This document shows positions 1 to 8,474 of a stretch of DNA of 64,000 nt, in pieces. The stretch is from contig CAIRGJ010000055.1 of the NCBI GenBank assembly GCA_903878085.1, positions 141,222-205,221 on the forward strand, read 5' to 3'. This DNA comes from an uncultured Hyphomicrobiales bacterium (lineage in GTDB: Bacteria > Pseudomonadota > Alphaproteobacteria > Rhizobiales > Xanthobacteraceae). The position numbers were made by a program, and so were the translations under genes. The notes beneath the pieces were generated by a model that did not search any database, was not told the origin of the DNA, and saw nothing but the letters and a program-made list of their open reading frames with translations. Numbering within the stretch: position 1 is the first letter of the stretch; every line of letters starts with the position of its first letter.

Positions 1-720
1 ATTGCCGGTGATGGCGACGTTCGACACCGGGCAAAACGCAACGCCGGCGGCGACCGCGCCGGTCGCCAGCCACAGGCGCGGACGCGGCAGCGCCAGCCGC
101 TTGAAGCGCGACAGCAGCCACAATGCGGCGATGACGCCGACGCACATACCGGCGGCGGCCATGTGGCTGGGGATCGCGAAGACGATGACGGCGATGAGTG
201 CGGGGCGCTCCCAGCGTCGCAACTGCCCGGCGCGGAATGCGAGCAAATAGAGCGCCAGCACCGCGGCCGGAAACAGAATGTCGGGCATCAATTGACCCGT
301 GAACCACGGCAGGCTGGTGCAGACGGTGAGCATCGCGACGATGCCGAGCGCGAGCCACGGCCGCCCGCCCAATCCGCTCGCGCGCAGCGTCAGGACGATC
401 AGCCAGACCGTGAGGCCCGACTGGATCAGCGCATTGGGCCAGAACGACAGCGGCACACCGGCATAGAGGAACAGGCCGTACAGCGCCGAGCGGCCGATGG
501 TCAGCGCGCCTTCGATCGGCCGCGTCAGATAGCCGCCAGTGTCGGGAAAGATCAGCGGAAAGCCGTTCCACAGCGCCGGCAGCATCAGCGCCAGCACCAT
601 GGCGCCGCTGGCGAGCGTCCACACCAAGATATTCTGCTGGGACTTGGTCTGTTGAAATTTGGCGGCCGCCGTCGCGACACCCAAGCGCGCCGTTGGTCCG
701 GCAGGCAATACGTCGCTCAT
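1..720 (-). CDS. Multi-pass membrane protein, 3' end cut off by window edge
   Basis: An open frame starts with ATG at 718-720 and runs to base 1 without a stop, giving 240 residues of an incomplete protein. It opens with a short polar stretch and then repeated hydrophobic segments. The motif LPALWNGFPLIFPDTGGYLT followed by VPLSFWP matches the corresponding part of the neighbour at 857-2239 (VWNHFPLLQYDTGGYL, VPLSFWP), so the two are tandem paralogues on the same strand. I do not recognise an enzymatic motif. A polytopic inner-membrane protein, perhaps of the GT-C type that uses lipid-linked sugars, is possible but unproven. Confidence 0.7.
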   Translation of the reverse strand, partial: MSDVLPAGPTARLGVATAAAKFQQTKSQQNILVWTLASGAMVLALMLPALWNGFPLIFPDTGGYLTRPIEGALTIGRSALYGLFLYAGVPLSFWPNALIQSGLTVWLIVLTLRASGLGGRPWLALGIVAMLTVCTSLPWFTGQLMPDILFPAAVLALYLLAFRAGQLRRWERPALIAVIVFAIPSHMAAAGMCVGVIAALWLLSRFKRLALPRPRLWLATGAVAAGVAFCPVSNVAITGN

Positions 721-790
721 TACGCGCCCCACAATGCGGCCGTAACCGGCCGCTCAAATCGACTATAGCCGACTTGGGCAAATCGGTCGC

Positions 791-814
791 CGATCTCGGG
801 TAAACCCGAGATCG
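791..814. repeat. Perfect 10-bp hairpin between paralogous membrane genes
   Basis: CGATCTCGGG at 791-800 and CCCGAGATCG at 805-814 pair perfectly around a TAAA loop. It lies in the 136-bp gap between the end of the gene at 857-2239 and the start of the gene at 1-720. There is no T-run on either side, so it is not a standard intrinsic terminator. It could be an operator or an mRNA-processing hairpin. Confidence 0.5.
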
Positions 815-856
815 CTTGCCGCAATCAACGCAGGTGGGGCGCTTTAGTTCAAGCTT

Positions 857-2239
857 TTAGCGCGAGGCGGGCAAAATGCCGCGGACCGCGGCGTGGCGCT
901 GATAGGCGCGGAGTGCGGCGAGGGCGACGGCGAAGCTGGCGAGCCAGACCACGCGGGCGCCGTAGCGGTCATGCGGGTTGGACAGGGCGCCGCAGACAAA
1001 GGCATTGGCCAGCAAGGTGAGACTGACCCAAGCGGCCAGTTCGGCGATGTCGGGCGGCACTTTATTGTGCCGCGCCAGCAGCAGCAGCACCGGCAGCAGC
1101 GCGATCGACAGCAGCGCCAGCGGATATTGCAGGGCGTTGATGGCGGCGAACGAGATTTCGCCGCGCTGCTGGCGCGCCGCCCACATCTCCGGCTCAAGCC
1201 GCGGTGTGAAGTCATGGATGATGAAGTAGGTGTGCCAGACCCAGTGCACCACGCCTTCGCCGGTGTGCACGGCGACCAGTTGCTTGGCGGTGGCGATGGC
1301 GGCGGTCTCGGCCTGCAGCACCGGATACTGGATCAGGCTGTCGACCGCGATCTTCTCCATCTCTTTGCCAAGTCCGGCGAAGCGGCCGAGGCTGTCGAAC
1401 AGCTTGCTGCCCCAGAACCAGACGTCGGCGTCGTTCGGAAGCTCGTTCTTGTAGGCGCAGAGCCGCAGCGCCGGATTGGGGCAGTGCTCGTCGAGATATT
1501 TTTTGACAATGCCATCCTGCAACATGCGGCCGAAGGACAAGGCGAAGCCGCCCGGCGTCCAGGCCAGCCGCTTGGCGACGGCGTAGTCGGCGGCGAACAC
1601 CATCAGGGCACCGAGCACCAGCGCGATGAGGCCGCGCCGCAGATTGGCGGCCGGCATGCGCGCGCGGTTAAATAGCCAGAGCAGCGTTGCCGCCACGAGC
1701 AACGCGGCCAGCACGGCGATGGTGGCGCTATGGGTCGCCGCGGCGACCGCGGTCAGTACGATCAGGCCGACGCGCTCCGGCCCGCTCAAGGCTTCGTTGC
1801 GCATCAGCAGCAGATAAAGCGCGAAGACGCCGAGGCCGCAGAAGATATCCGTGAGCAGGATCGCGGTCAGCCAGGGCAAGCTGGTGAGCGCCGACAGCAC
1901 GGCGATGGTGCCGAGCAGGAGCCCCGGCCGCTCGCCGAGGCCATGTGCACGCAGCATCAGCGCGGTAATCCAGACCGTGAGCGCGGACTGACCCAGCACC
2001 ACCGGCCAGAACGACAGCGGTACACCCAGATTGAGAATGAGGCCGTAAACGACGGCGCGGCTCGGCACCAAGGTGCCCTCGTACCAGCGCGCCAGATAGC
2101 CGCCGGTATCGTATTGCAGCAGCGGGAAATGATTCCAGACCGCCGGCGCGATCAGGACCGTCATCGACAACACGATAGCAAGCGCCCAGCGGGCGCGGTC
2201 GTGCAGCGGCAGCATTTGAATCCCCCGAATCGCATTCAC
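857..2239 (-). CDS. Polytopic membrane protein of unknown function
   Basis: 460 residues with about ten hydrophobic segments. A conserved YDTGGYLARW block follows the first transmembrane segment, with a large soluble loop near residues 215-320 (contains CPNP, LRLCAYKN) and a late SNPHDRYGARVVWL motif before the last membrane segments. The early acidic loop after TM1 and the large non-membrane loop recall GT-C glycosyltransferases, but no diagnostic catalytic motif is certain. It is the tandem paralogue of the truncated gene at 1-720. A basic N-terminal segment (LHDRARWALAIVL) precedes TM1. The function is unknown. Confidence 0.75.
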   Translation of the reverse strand: MNAIRGIQMLPLHDRARWALAIVLSMTVLIAPAVWNHFPLLQYDTGGYLARWYEGTLVPSRAVVYGLILNLGVPLSFWPVVLGQSALTVWITALMLRAHGLGERPGLLLGTIAVLSALTSLPWLTAILLTDIFCGLGVFALYLLLMRNEALSGPERVGLIVLTAVAAATHSATIAVLAALLVAATLLWLFNRARMPAANLRRGLIALVLGALMVFAADYAVAKRLAWTPGGFALSFGRMLQDGIVKKYLDEHCPNPALRLCAYKNELPNDADVWFWGSKLFDSLGRFAGLGKEMEKIAVDSLIQYPVLQAETAAIATAKQLVAVHTGEGVVHWVWHTYFIIHDFTPRLEPEMWAARQQRGEISFAAINALQYPLALLSIALLPVLLLLARHNKVPPDIAELAAWVSLTLLANAFVCGALSNPHDRYGARVVWLASFAVALAALRAYQRHAAVRGILPASR

Positions 2240-2362
2240 TTTCGTTTTTTATTGTTGTGCCTCATTACCGTTTCGGCCGCGCGCGGGCTAGGGCGAAATG
2301 CAGCGATTGTGCTAGCCTCAGCCGCGCTGCAGCATGAATGTTGCATTGCGGTTGAGGCCTCG

Positions 2363-3535
2363 ATGTTCGTCAATTTTTTCACCGAACTGAAATCCGCCGG
2401 CGTGCCGGTGAGCTTGCGCGAATACCTGACGCTGATGGAGGCGATGCAGGCCGATCTGGCGTTCCGCCGGGTCGAGGATTTCTATTATCTGTCGCGCGCC
2501 ACGCTGGTGAAGGACGAGCGCAATCTCGACAAGTTCGACCGCGTGTTCGGCCACGTGTTCAAGGGCCTCGAGATGCTCGGCGACGGCGTCGAAGCCGAGA
2601 TCCCGGCGGAGTGGCTCAAGAAACTCGCCGATAAATTTCTCACCGAAGACGAGAAGAAGCAGATCGAGGCCATGGGCGGCCTCGAGAAATTGCTCGAGAC
2701 GCTGAAGAAGCGGCTGGCCGAGCAGAAGGGCCGTCACCAGGGCGGCTCGAAGTGGATAGGCACCGGCGGCACCTCGCCGTTTGGCAATGGCGGTTACAAC
2801 CCCGAAGGCATCCGCATCGGCGGCGAAAGCACCCACAAGCGCGCGGTGAAAGTCTGGGACAAGCGCGAGTTCAAGGACCTCGACGACGGGGCCGAACTCG
2901 GCACCCGCAATATCAAGCTGGCGCTACGCCGCCTGCGCAAGTTCGCCCGCACCGGCGCGCCCGACGAGCTCGATCTCGACGGCACCATCCAGGGCACCGC
3001 ACACAAGGGTTATCTCGACATCCACATGCGGCCGGAGCGGCACAACGCGGTAAAGGTGCTGCTGTTCTTCGACATCGGCGGCTCGATGGACGAACACATC
3101 AAGGCGACCGAAGAACTGTTCTCGGCGACGCGCACCGAGTTCAAGCACATGGAGCATTTCTACTTCCACAATTGCCTGTACGAGAAAGTGTGGAAGGAAA
3201 ACCGCCGCCGCTTCACCGCCGTCACGCCGACCTGGGACCTGCTGCACACTTATCCGCACGACTACAAAGTCGTGATCGTCGGCGACGCCGCGATGTCGCC
3301 TTACGAGATCACGGCGCCGGGCGGCTCGGTTGAGCATTACAACGACGAGCCGGGCGCGACCTGGCTGGAGCGCGTGACGCGAACCTATCCGGCCTGCGTC
3401 TGGCTCAATCCGGTGCCGGAAGCCGAGTGGGATTTCACCTATTCGATCAAGCTGGTGCAGCAGCTGATGGGCGGGCGGATGTATCCGCTGACGCTGGACG
3501 GTCTCGATCGCGCGATGCGGGAATTGGTGCGCTAG
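2363..3535 (+). CDS. CoxE-type VWA domain protein
   Basis: 390 residues. The open frame extends upstream, but the protein start is the ATG at 2363 (MFVNFFTELKSAGVPVSLRE), where family similarity begins. The N-terminal half is helical and charged. The C-terminal half is a von Willebrand A fold with FFDIGGSMDEHI as the metal-site loop; the usual DxSxS is DIGGS here, so the first Ser is Gly, as I recall for CoxE-like proteins. These proteins normally act with a MoxR AAA+ ATPase as a chaperone pair that inserts metals or remodels enzymes. The likely partner is at 19140-19997, about 15.6 kb away and on the other strand, rather than adjacent. Confidence 0.85.
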   Translation: MFVNFFTELKSAGVPVSLREYLTLMEAMQADLAFRRVEDFYYLSRATLVKDERNLDKFDRVFGHVFKGLEMLGDGVEAEIPAEWLKKLADKFLTEDEKKQIEAMGGLEKLLETLKKRLAEQKGRHQGGSKWIGTGGTSPFGNGGYNPEGIRIGGESTHKRAVKVWDKREFKDLDDGAELGTRNIKLALRRLRKFARTGAPDELDLDGTIQGTAHKGYLDIHMRPERHNAVKVLLFFDIGGSMDEHIKATEELFSATRTEFKHMEHFYFHNCLYEKVWKENRRRFTAVTPTWDLLHTYPHDYKVVIVGDAAMSPYEITAPGGSVEHYNDEPGATWLERVTRTYPACVWLNPVPEAEWDFTYSIKLVQQLMGGRMYPLTLDGLDRAMRELVR

Positions 3536-3788
3536 CCGGCCGCCTGCGTCGGAATTTGCGCAATGGTGCGCCTGCATATGCGTGATTGATCGATTATAAA
3601 GCGGGGCGGATTGTCGTCTGTGCCAGGCAGGGTGTCAGCCTTGCGGAGCACATGGTTATCCTACGGGCAAATACGTAGTCGATTGACGCCGGCTGGTCTC
3701 TACCGGCCGATTCCAAAATGTGTACGGCAATGAACATAGTTGCGCTGGATCAAGGCGGACCTCGCGATTCTGGGAATGATAGCAAACC

Positions 3789-4085
3789 ATGATCCAATCG
3801 AAGAAAGATCAGGCCATGCTCACCAGCGCACCGCAGCCAAACCCCGACCATGCGCGTAACATGGGCGCGATGACCGAGCGGCTGGGGCTTAACACGGCTC
3901 CCGCGGCATGGCCGACCGGGGTGTCGCTGCTGGCTCAGGCGGTCGATGCCTGCCAGCGTTGCGACGCGGATACCATGTGCACGGATTGGCTGGCGCGCGC
4001 GCCCAAGGCCGTCGCGGCGCCGCCCGCCTTCTGCTCCAACGGACCGCGATTTAAACTCGCCAAGCGGGCGAAAGAGCGCGGCTAG
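3789..4085 (+). CDS. DUF6455 family small cysteine protein
   Basis: 98 residues. The core is MTERLGL, then CQRCDADTMCTDWL and finally FCSNGPRF, the arrangement I associate with DUF6455 proteins (three clustered Cys plus a C-terminal FC-N). The cysteines could bind a metal or heme. The start is uncertain: ATG 3789 has only a weak ribosome site, and internal ATGs at 3825 or at MGAMTERLG would still keep the domain. It sits alone between the VWA gene and hemN with about 250 bp upstream. Function unknown. Confidence 0.7.
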   Translation: MIQSKKDQAMLTSAPQPNPDHARNMGAMTERLGLNTAPAAWPTGVSLLAQAVDACQRCDADTMCTDWLARAPKAVAAPPAFCSNGPRFKLAKRAKERG

Positions 4086-4140
4086 GGTTTTGTAGCGTCG
4101 TTGTGTTCGGCGTTGGTCGCGTTCAGCGTTTGTTGCGTTA

Positions 4141-4190
4141 AAAATAAAAAGAAGTATCTCCCTTGCCCTCCCCTGAACAGGGGAGGGTGG
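4141..4190 (-). terminator. Probable terminator of hemN
   Basis: CCCTCCCCT (4167-4175), loop GAAC, AGGGGAGGG (4180-4188) form a perfect 9-bp stem just past the hemN stop. On the minus strand it is followed after about 15 nt by a T-rich tract (TTCTTTTTATTTTT). The stem also resembles a dispersed Bradyrhizobium-type repeat. Confidence 0.55.
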
Positions 4191-4216
4191 GGAGGCGTTC
4201 CGTTACACGGCCGTCC

Positions 4217-5542
4217 TTACACCGCCACCGAATGTTTCTTCTGGCTGGCCGCGAGATAAGTGTCGAAGGCCGCGGCGGCGATCCGCACATACGGCCGGCC
4301 TTGTTCGGTCATCGTGATGCGCGCGCCGTCGATTTGAAGCAGGCCTTGGCCGGCGAGCGGCTCAAGTGTCTCGATCTCGGCGGCAAAGCGCGCCGTGCCG
4401 CCAAATGCGTCGAGATCGACCGCCAGATCGCACATCAACCGCTCAATGATCGCCGCGCGCAGGCGGTCGTCATCCGACAGGATCAGACCCTTCACGATGG
4501 GGAAGCGCCCGGCAGCGACGCTACGCGAATAGCCGCCGAGATCGGGCGCGTTCTGCACGAAACCCTGCGGCAGTTTGCCGATAGAGCTGGCGCCCAGCCC
4601 GATCAGCGCGTCGGCGTCGTCGGTCGTATAGCCCTGAAAATTGCGGTGCAGGCGGTGCTCGCGGGTGGCGGCGCAAAGCTCGTCGGACGGCAAGGCGAAA
4701 TGATCGAGGCCGATGGCCTGGTAGCCGAAACTGATCAGCGTCTCGGCCGCGGCCTGCGCTTGCTCGAGCCGCTCCGAAGGGCCGGGAAGGCTGGCCTCGT
4801 CGATCAGCCGCTGATGGCTCTTGAACCACGGCACATGCGCGTATCCGAACAGCGCGAGCCGCTGCGGCTTGAGCGAAACGGCCAACTCGGCGCTGCGCGC
4901 GGCGTCGCGCGTGGTCTGCTCCGGCAGGCCGTACATCAAATCGAGGTTGAGGTTGGCGATGCCGGCCTCGCGCAGCCAACCCGCGGCGCGCTCGACCAGT
5001 TCGAACGGCTGGACCCGGCCGATGGCCTGCTGCACATGCGGGTTGGCATCCTGCATGCCGAGGCTGGCGCGATTGACGCCGATGGCGGCCAGCGTGCGCA
5101 CCAGCGGCTTATCGAGCTGGCGCGGGTCGAGTTCGATGGCGTGTTCCTTCAACTCCGACAGGTCGAAGCGAGAAGCGAGACTGGCCGCGATCGTCTCCAG
5201 CCATTCTGGGCCGAGGATCGACGGTGTGCCGCCGCCCCAGTGCAGATGCGTGAGCTTGCGCCCCGACAGGTTCGCGAGCAACGCGATCTCCTTGATCAGG
5301 AGTTCGGCGTAATCGTCAATCGGCGCCCGCTTGCGCACGGCACGGGTGTTGCAGCCGCAATAATGGCAAAGCTCGGTGCAGAACGGGACGTGGATATAAA
5401 GCGACAGCCGCGCCTCGGGCGGCACTGCCGCGAGCCACTCGCCATAGCGTTCCGGGCTGACGGCGGCGGAGAAATGCGGCGCAGTCGGGTACGACGTGTA
5501 ACGCGGCACATTGCGTTCGGCGAGCGCCAGGGATGGGGTCAT
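4217..5542 (-). CDS. hemN: Oxygen-independent coproporphyrinogen III oxidase
   Basis: 441 residues, normal for HemN. It catalyses oxygen-independent decarboxylation of coproporphyrinogen III to protoporphyrinogen IX in the cytoplasm, for heme synthesis at low oxygen. The family signature PRYTSYPTAPHF is at the N terminus, followed by the radical-SAM cluster motif CTELCHYCGCNT (Cx3Cx2C), a GGGTPS motif, and a C-terminal HemN domain. It overlaps the upstream chaB gene by 4 bp (ATGA), so the two are co-transcribed. A FixK2-like box lies upstream of chaB, consistent with microaerobic control. Confidence 0.95.
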   Translation of the reverse strand: MTPSLALAERNVPRYTSYPTAPHFSAAVSPERYGEWLAAVPPEARLSLYIHVPFCTELCHYCGCNTRAVRKRAPIDDYAELLIKEIALLANLSGRKLTHLHWGGGTPSILGPEWLETIAASLASRFDLSELKEHAIELDPRQLDKPLVRTLAAIGVNRASLGMQDANPHVQQAIGRVQPFELVERAAGWLREAGIANLNLDLMYGLPEQTTRDAARSAELAVSLKPQRLALFGYAHVPWFKSHQRLIDEASLPGPSERLEQAQAAAETLISFGYQAIGLDHFALPSDELCAATREHRLHRNFQGYTTDDADALIGLGASSIGKLPQGFVQNAPDLGGYSRSVAAGRFPIVKGLILSDDDRLRAAIIERLMCDLAVDLDAFGGTARFAAEIETLEPLAGQGLLQIDGARITMTEQGRPYVRIAAAAFDTYLAASQKKHSVAV

Positions 5543-5760
5543 GACGCGGCCATTTCACGCGCAACCCAAGCCTCGCCTTGCTTGACGTAACCGCGTTTGA
5601 CCGCGGCCCAGGCGATCATATGGGCGCGCTTTTCCAGATCGGTTTCGCCGGCATGGGCCATAAAGGCGTGGTTGAACGCCTCACGGTAAATGTCCTGCGC
5701 GTGGTCGGGCAGGTGATGGCGCACGGACGGCGGCAGATCGTTATTGACGCGATATGGCAT
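5539..5760 (-). CDS. chaB: ChaB family protein
   Basis: 73 residues. The start MPYRVNNDLPPSVRHHLPDH, then AQDIYREAFNHAF and HMIAWAAVKRGYVK, match the ChaB fold, a small protein linked in E. coli to cation transport regulation although its biochemical role is unclear. It is the first gene of a two-gene unit with hemN (4-bp overlap). The pairing with hemN, together with an upstream FixK-like site, suggests low-oxygen expression rather than any direct role in heme synthesis. Confidence 0.85.
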   Translation of the reverse strand: MPYRVNNDLPPSVRHHLPDHAQDIYREAFNHAFMAHAGETDLEKRAHMIAWAAVKRGYVKQGEAWVAREMAAS

Positions 5761-5838
5761 AAACTTGAACTCGACTTAGGCCGCTGGCCCCCGCCAGGAT
5801 GATAAAATTATGTTAGCGCCGCTTGGCAAGACGCCGCT

Positions 5839-5852
5839 TTGCGATAAATCAA
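5839..5852. promoter_or_regulatory. FixK/FNR-like box upstream of chaB-hemN
   Basis: TTGC-GATAAA-TCAA (read on the minus strand as TTGA-TTTATC-GCAA) fits the Bradyrhizobium FixK2 consensus TTG(A/C)-N6-(T/G)CAA exactly. It is centred about 85 bp upstream of the chaB start. hemN genes are known FixK2/FNR targets in related bacteria. I inferred this from the match only. Confidence 0.6.
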
Positions 5853-5885
5853 TCACATTTGGCCGGATTTCGAGCCCAAAAACAA

Positions 5886-5912
5886 CATCGCCGGGCTTTT
5901 GGCCCGGCGATG
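5886..5912 (-). terminator. Intrinsic terminator of coiled-coil gene 1
   Basis: CATCGCCGGGC (5886-5896) and GCCCGGCGATG (5902-5912) form an 11-bp perfect stem. On the minus strand it is followed by TTGTTTTTGG. It lies 54 bp past the stop of the gene at 5966-7444. Confidence 0.8.
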
Positions 5913-5965
5913 CAGCAGATTGTCCGTGGACGTGTCTTGTTGGATTGACCGTCTGAGCGCTGCCG

Positions 5966-7444
5966 CTAGGCGGCGTTAGCGGCGCGCGGTTGCCCGGGCT
6001 CTTCCGCTTCCTGCTTGCTGCGCTGCAGGGCCATGACTTCGCGCATCAGGCGCGAGAAGTCCTTGCGGCCGGTTTCCAGCGCGCCTTCGACCACCGCCCG
6101 CTCGAGTTTCTCGCGGCGCAGTGCGGCGTTGAGTTCCTCGACCTGTTGCTCGTGCGCCTGTTGGTCGGCGACGCGGGCGTTTTCCAGATCGGCGACGCGG
6201 GCGTGGATCGCGGCGATGGTATCCTCGGCGCGGGTCAGCGCGGCTTCCTTGGTGGCATAGGCGCGGGCCAATGTGGTGCTGCGCTCGGCCAGGGAGGTGC
6301 GAGCCTGATCGAGTTCGCTCAGTTCGGATTCGCGCTGGATACGATCGGCTTCCAGATCCGACACGCGCGACTGAAAGGCATCGCGCTCAAGGGCGAGTTC
6401 GCCGGCGCTGCGGTCGTAGTTGCGGATTTCCTCGGCGCGGGCGAGCAGGTGCTCGCGGGCCTCGACCAGCAGGTTCTCGGTCGAGGTGGCGCGCGCCTGC
6501 AGTGCGTCGAAGCGCATATGCTGGTTGGACAGCTCGTGCGCATGACGCTCATTGGCTTCATCGAGCGCGGCGACCAGCCGCGAACGTTCGGTGCTGGCTT
6601 CGACGAAATTGGCTTCGACGTGACGCAGGCGGCCCTGCGCGGCGTTCAGGCTGGCTTCGGTCTCGGTCAACTTGCGCGACAGCCGCGCCACGTCGGCGCT
6701 GGCCTTGTTGAGCGAGGTCTGCTGCGCCCGCTTTTCGTCTTCGGCCGTCTGCAATCGCTGGCGCGCGGCATTGATGTCGGATTCAAGCGCGATGATACGC
6801 TTATCGGTGGCGGCGAGCCGCTCGTCGAGCCGGCGGTTCTCCTCGCGCAGCGACCTGTTTTCGCCGTTCTCCTGGGCGAGGCGCGATTCCAGCTCGACGA
6901 TCTGGGCGCGGCGTGCGGCGATGTCGATGGAGATTTCGGCCTTGGTGGTTTCGGTCGAGCGCAGCAGGCTCTGCGTGGTGGCGATTTCCTGGCGTAGCGC
7001 CTTGCATTGCTGCTCGGACGCCGCCGTCTTCTTCTCCATCTCGGCGACTTCGTTGCGCAACTTGCCGTAGGCGGTACGGGTATTGGCCAGCACCGTCTGC
7101 AAGTTGATCTTTTCGGACTTTTCGGCCTCCAGAGCGCGCAACGTCTTGCTCAGCGGGTCGACCAGCTTGCCGACTGCGGCTTTGATGGTGTCGAGTTCAC
7201 CGATCTTGGCCGTGGCATCGAGCATCAAATTGCGCAGCGACTCATTGTCGCCGCCGATCTGGGCGCCGAGCGCGGAGAACAGCTCCTCGTCGAGTTCAAG
7301 CGGATTGTCGGGCAAGGCCGTGATGGCCGTGACATTGGCCCTATTATTGGCAGTGACGTTGCCGATCGAAGTGACGGGTGTAGGCTCTGACGGGCTGTCG
7401 AACAGACCGGCTTTGCGGGCGAAAAAGCCCCCAAATTTGCTCAT
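5966..7444 (-). CDS. Crescentin-like coiled-coil protein, paralogue 1
   Basis: 492 residues. A short basic head (MSKFGGFFARKAGLF) precedes a Thr/Asn-rich linker to about residue 50. From about residue 70 to 470 there is an almost unbroken coiled coil rich in E, R, K, A and Q with heptad spacing, then a short Ala-rich tail. Length, basic head and long rod resemble the bacterial intermediate-filament protein crescentin, although an SMC-like misannotation is common for such rods; there is no ATPase motif. The paralogue at 12491-13954 shares IGELD-K near residue 85, STLRALE-EKS, and AVVEGALE-RKD-SRL near the C terminus. An AAAGGA ribosome site precedes the ATG, and a TTAACCAT half-site lies 98 bp upstream. 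Confidence 0.7.
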   Translation of the reverse strand: MSKFGGFFARKAGLFDSPSEPTPVTSIGNVTANNRANVTAITALPDNPLELDEELFSALGAQIGGDNESLRNLMLDATAKIGELDTIKAAVGKLVDPLSKTLRALEAEKSEKINLQTVLANTRTAYGKLRNEVAEMEKKTAASEQQCKALRQEIATTQSLLRSTETTKAEISIDIAARRAQIVELESRLAQENGENRSLREENRRLDERLAATDKRIIALESDINAARQRLQTAEDEKRAQQTSLNKASADVARLSRKLTETEASLNAAQGRLRHVEANFVEASTERSRLVAALDEANERHAHELSNQHMRFDALQARATSTENLLVEAREHLLARAEEIRNYDRSAGELALERDAFQSRVSDLEADRIQRESELSELDQARTSLAERSTTLARAYATKEAALTRAEDTIAAIHARVADLENARVADQQAHEQQVEELNAALRREKLERAVVEGALETGRKDFSRLMREVMALQRSKQEAEEPGQPRAANAA

Positions 7445-7801
7445 CGAGTGATCCTTTATTGCGCCGATCCGCCCGGCTGAAGCGACGCCGAATCACTTGA
7501 AAACCAATCTCTGTCTCAATTTGGAGCGGCTTGGTAAACAGATGGTTAAGAGCCTGGTCGATGGCGCAAAAGATTGTGTTTTATCAGGTGGTTGTCATAT
7601 TTCTTGGTTTGCAGCAGGGGCGGCGCTGGGGGTGGGCGAAATTGGCGTTCACGAGTGCTTTCGGCCGCAAATATGGGTCCCATTATGCGTTCCATGGCCT
7701 GTGAATAACTTATCCGGCCGGCGCGCCGTCGCCTCGACTTGGCAGAGGAAGCGGCCCACATATCGACTCTCGTCCAGAACGGACCACCGGGAGACCTAGG
7801 G
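7445..7801. other. Divergent intergenic region without a gene
   Basis: This 357-bp stretch separates the coiled-coil gene (leftward) from the exported protein gene (rightward). Apart from the TTAACCAT half-site at 7542-7549 I see no recognisable feature. A possible 88-residue leftward frame at 7546-7812 has no ribosome site and non-coding-like composition. Confidence 0.5.
7542..7549 (-). promoter_or_regulatory. CtrA-like half-site upstream of coiled-coil gene 1
   Basis: ATGGTTAA on the plus strand (TTAACCAT on the minus strand), 98 bp upstream of the 5966-7444 start. It is the same octamer that recurs before flagellar operons in this window. Only a half-site is present; no second TTAA is found at N7. 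Confidence 0.45.
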
Positions 7802-8254
7802 ATGAACCGCAAACTTGCTATTTTTGCCGCGATCGTCGCGGCCTTTAGCTTCGCCAGCCAGAGCGCCCAAGCGGGCGGCGGCTACCACCACGACAAGAAA
7901 AAGCTCGCGGTTGTTGCGATCGGCGTCGGCGCGGCATCGAGCGCCGCTTTCTTCGCCCTCAATAATTGGCGCTGGAACGGCTGGGACACCAATGGCAGCG
8001 GTGCCGGCTTGACCCGCCTCGGCGCCTGGGGCGCCACCACAATCGGCTGCGCCGCGGTTTCGCCGATCGTTGCGACCGTCGTGCTCAACCGTCCGCTCAC
8101 CATGCGCGAAGCGCATGTCCTGGTCGGCTCCTGCGTGGTCCCGATCGTCGGCGGCCTGGTGGTCAACGCCGTCTGGGACGCGCATCCGGAATGGGAACCG
8201 GGCAAGCCGATGCACCACGGCAAAATGCGTCACCACAAAAGGAAGATGATGTAG
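7802..8254 (+). CDS. Small exported hypothetical protein
   Basis: 150 residues. The ATG at 7802 follows GGGAGACCTAGGG. There is an N-terminal signal peptide (MNRKLAIFAAIVAAFSFASQ, cleavage near SAQA-GG), then His/Lys-rich patches (YHHDKKK), two or three small-residue hydrophobic segments (AVVAIGVGAASSAAFF, GAWGATTIGCAAVSPIV, GSCVVPIVGGLVVN) and a basic His/Met-rich tail. It is probably envelope-localised. I do not recognise the family. A strong terminator follows directly. Confidence 0.7.
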   Translation: MNRKLAIFAAIVAAFSFASQSAQAGGGYHHDKKKLAVVAIGVGAASSAAFFALNNWRWNGWDTNGSGAGLTRLGAWGATTIGCAAVSPIVATVVLNRPLTMREAHVLVGSCVVPIVGGLVVNAVWDAHPEWEPGKPMHHGKMRHHKRKMM

Positions 8255-8285
8255 TCCGCCGATACAGCGACTTCGTCTTCAACGA

Positions 8286-8325
8286 AAAACCGCCGGTGCT
8301 GAAAAGCACCGGCGGTTTTGTTTTG
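8286..8325 (+). terminator. Intrinsic terminator
   Basis: AAAACCGCCGGTGCT (8286-8300), loop GAAA, AGCACCGGCGGTTTT (8305-8319), followed by GTTTTGG. The 15-bp perfect stem with flanking A and T runs makes it efficient from both sides. It is 32 bp past the stop of 7802-8254. Confidence 0.9.
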
Positions 8326-8474
8326 GCGATCCCGTCGTCGTGAGGTGCGAGCCAACAGGTCCGCGCGATGCGCGGCCCGATGACAGGCTCCGCGAGCCTC
8401 GAAGGATGAACGGGCCCAATTCTTCAAGAACTTGGCCCTTCGAGGGCCGCCACCTCAGGGCGACGGCGAGAGAG

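Noticed and set aside
1730..2362. N-terminal extension of the VWA open frame
   Set aside because: The frame is open upstream only as a shadow of the opposite-strand membrane gene; similarity and a sensible start begin at ATG 2363.
4163..5590. 475-residue rightward open frame opposite hemN
   Set aside because: Its translation is Arg/Gly/Asp-rich low-complexity without domains; hemN on the other strand is certain.
7546..7812. 88-residue leftward frame in the divergent region
   Set aside because: No ribosome site, overlaps the start of the exported protein gene, Arg/Pro-rich composition typical of a non-coding frame.
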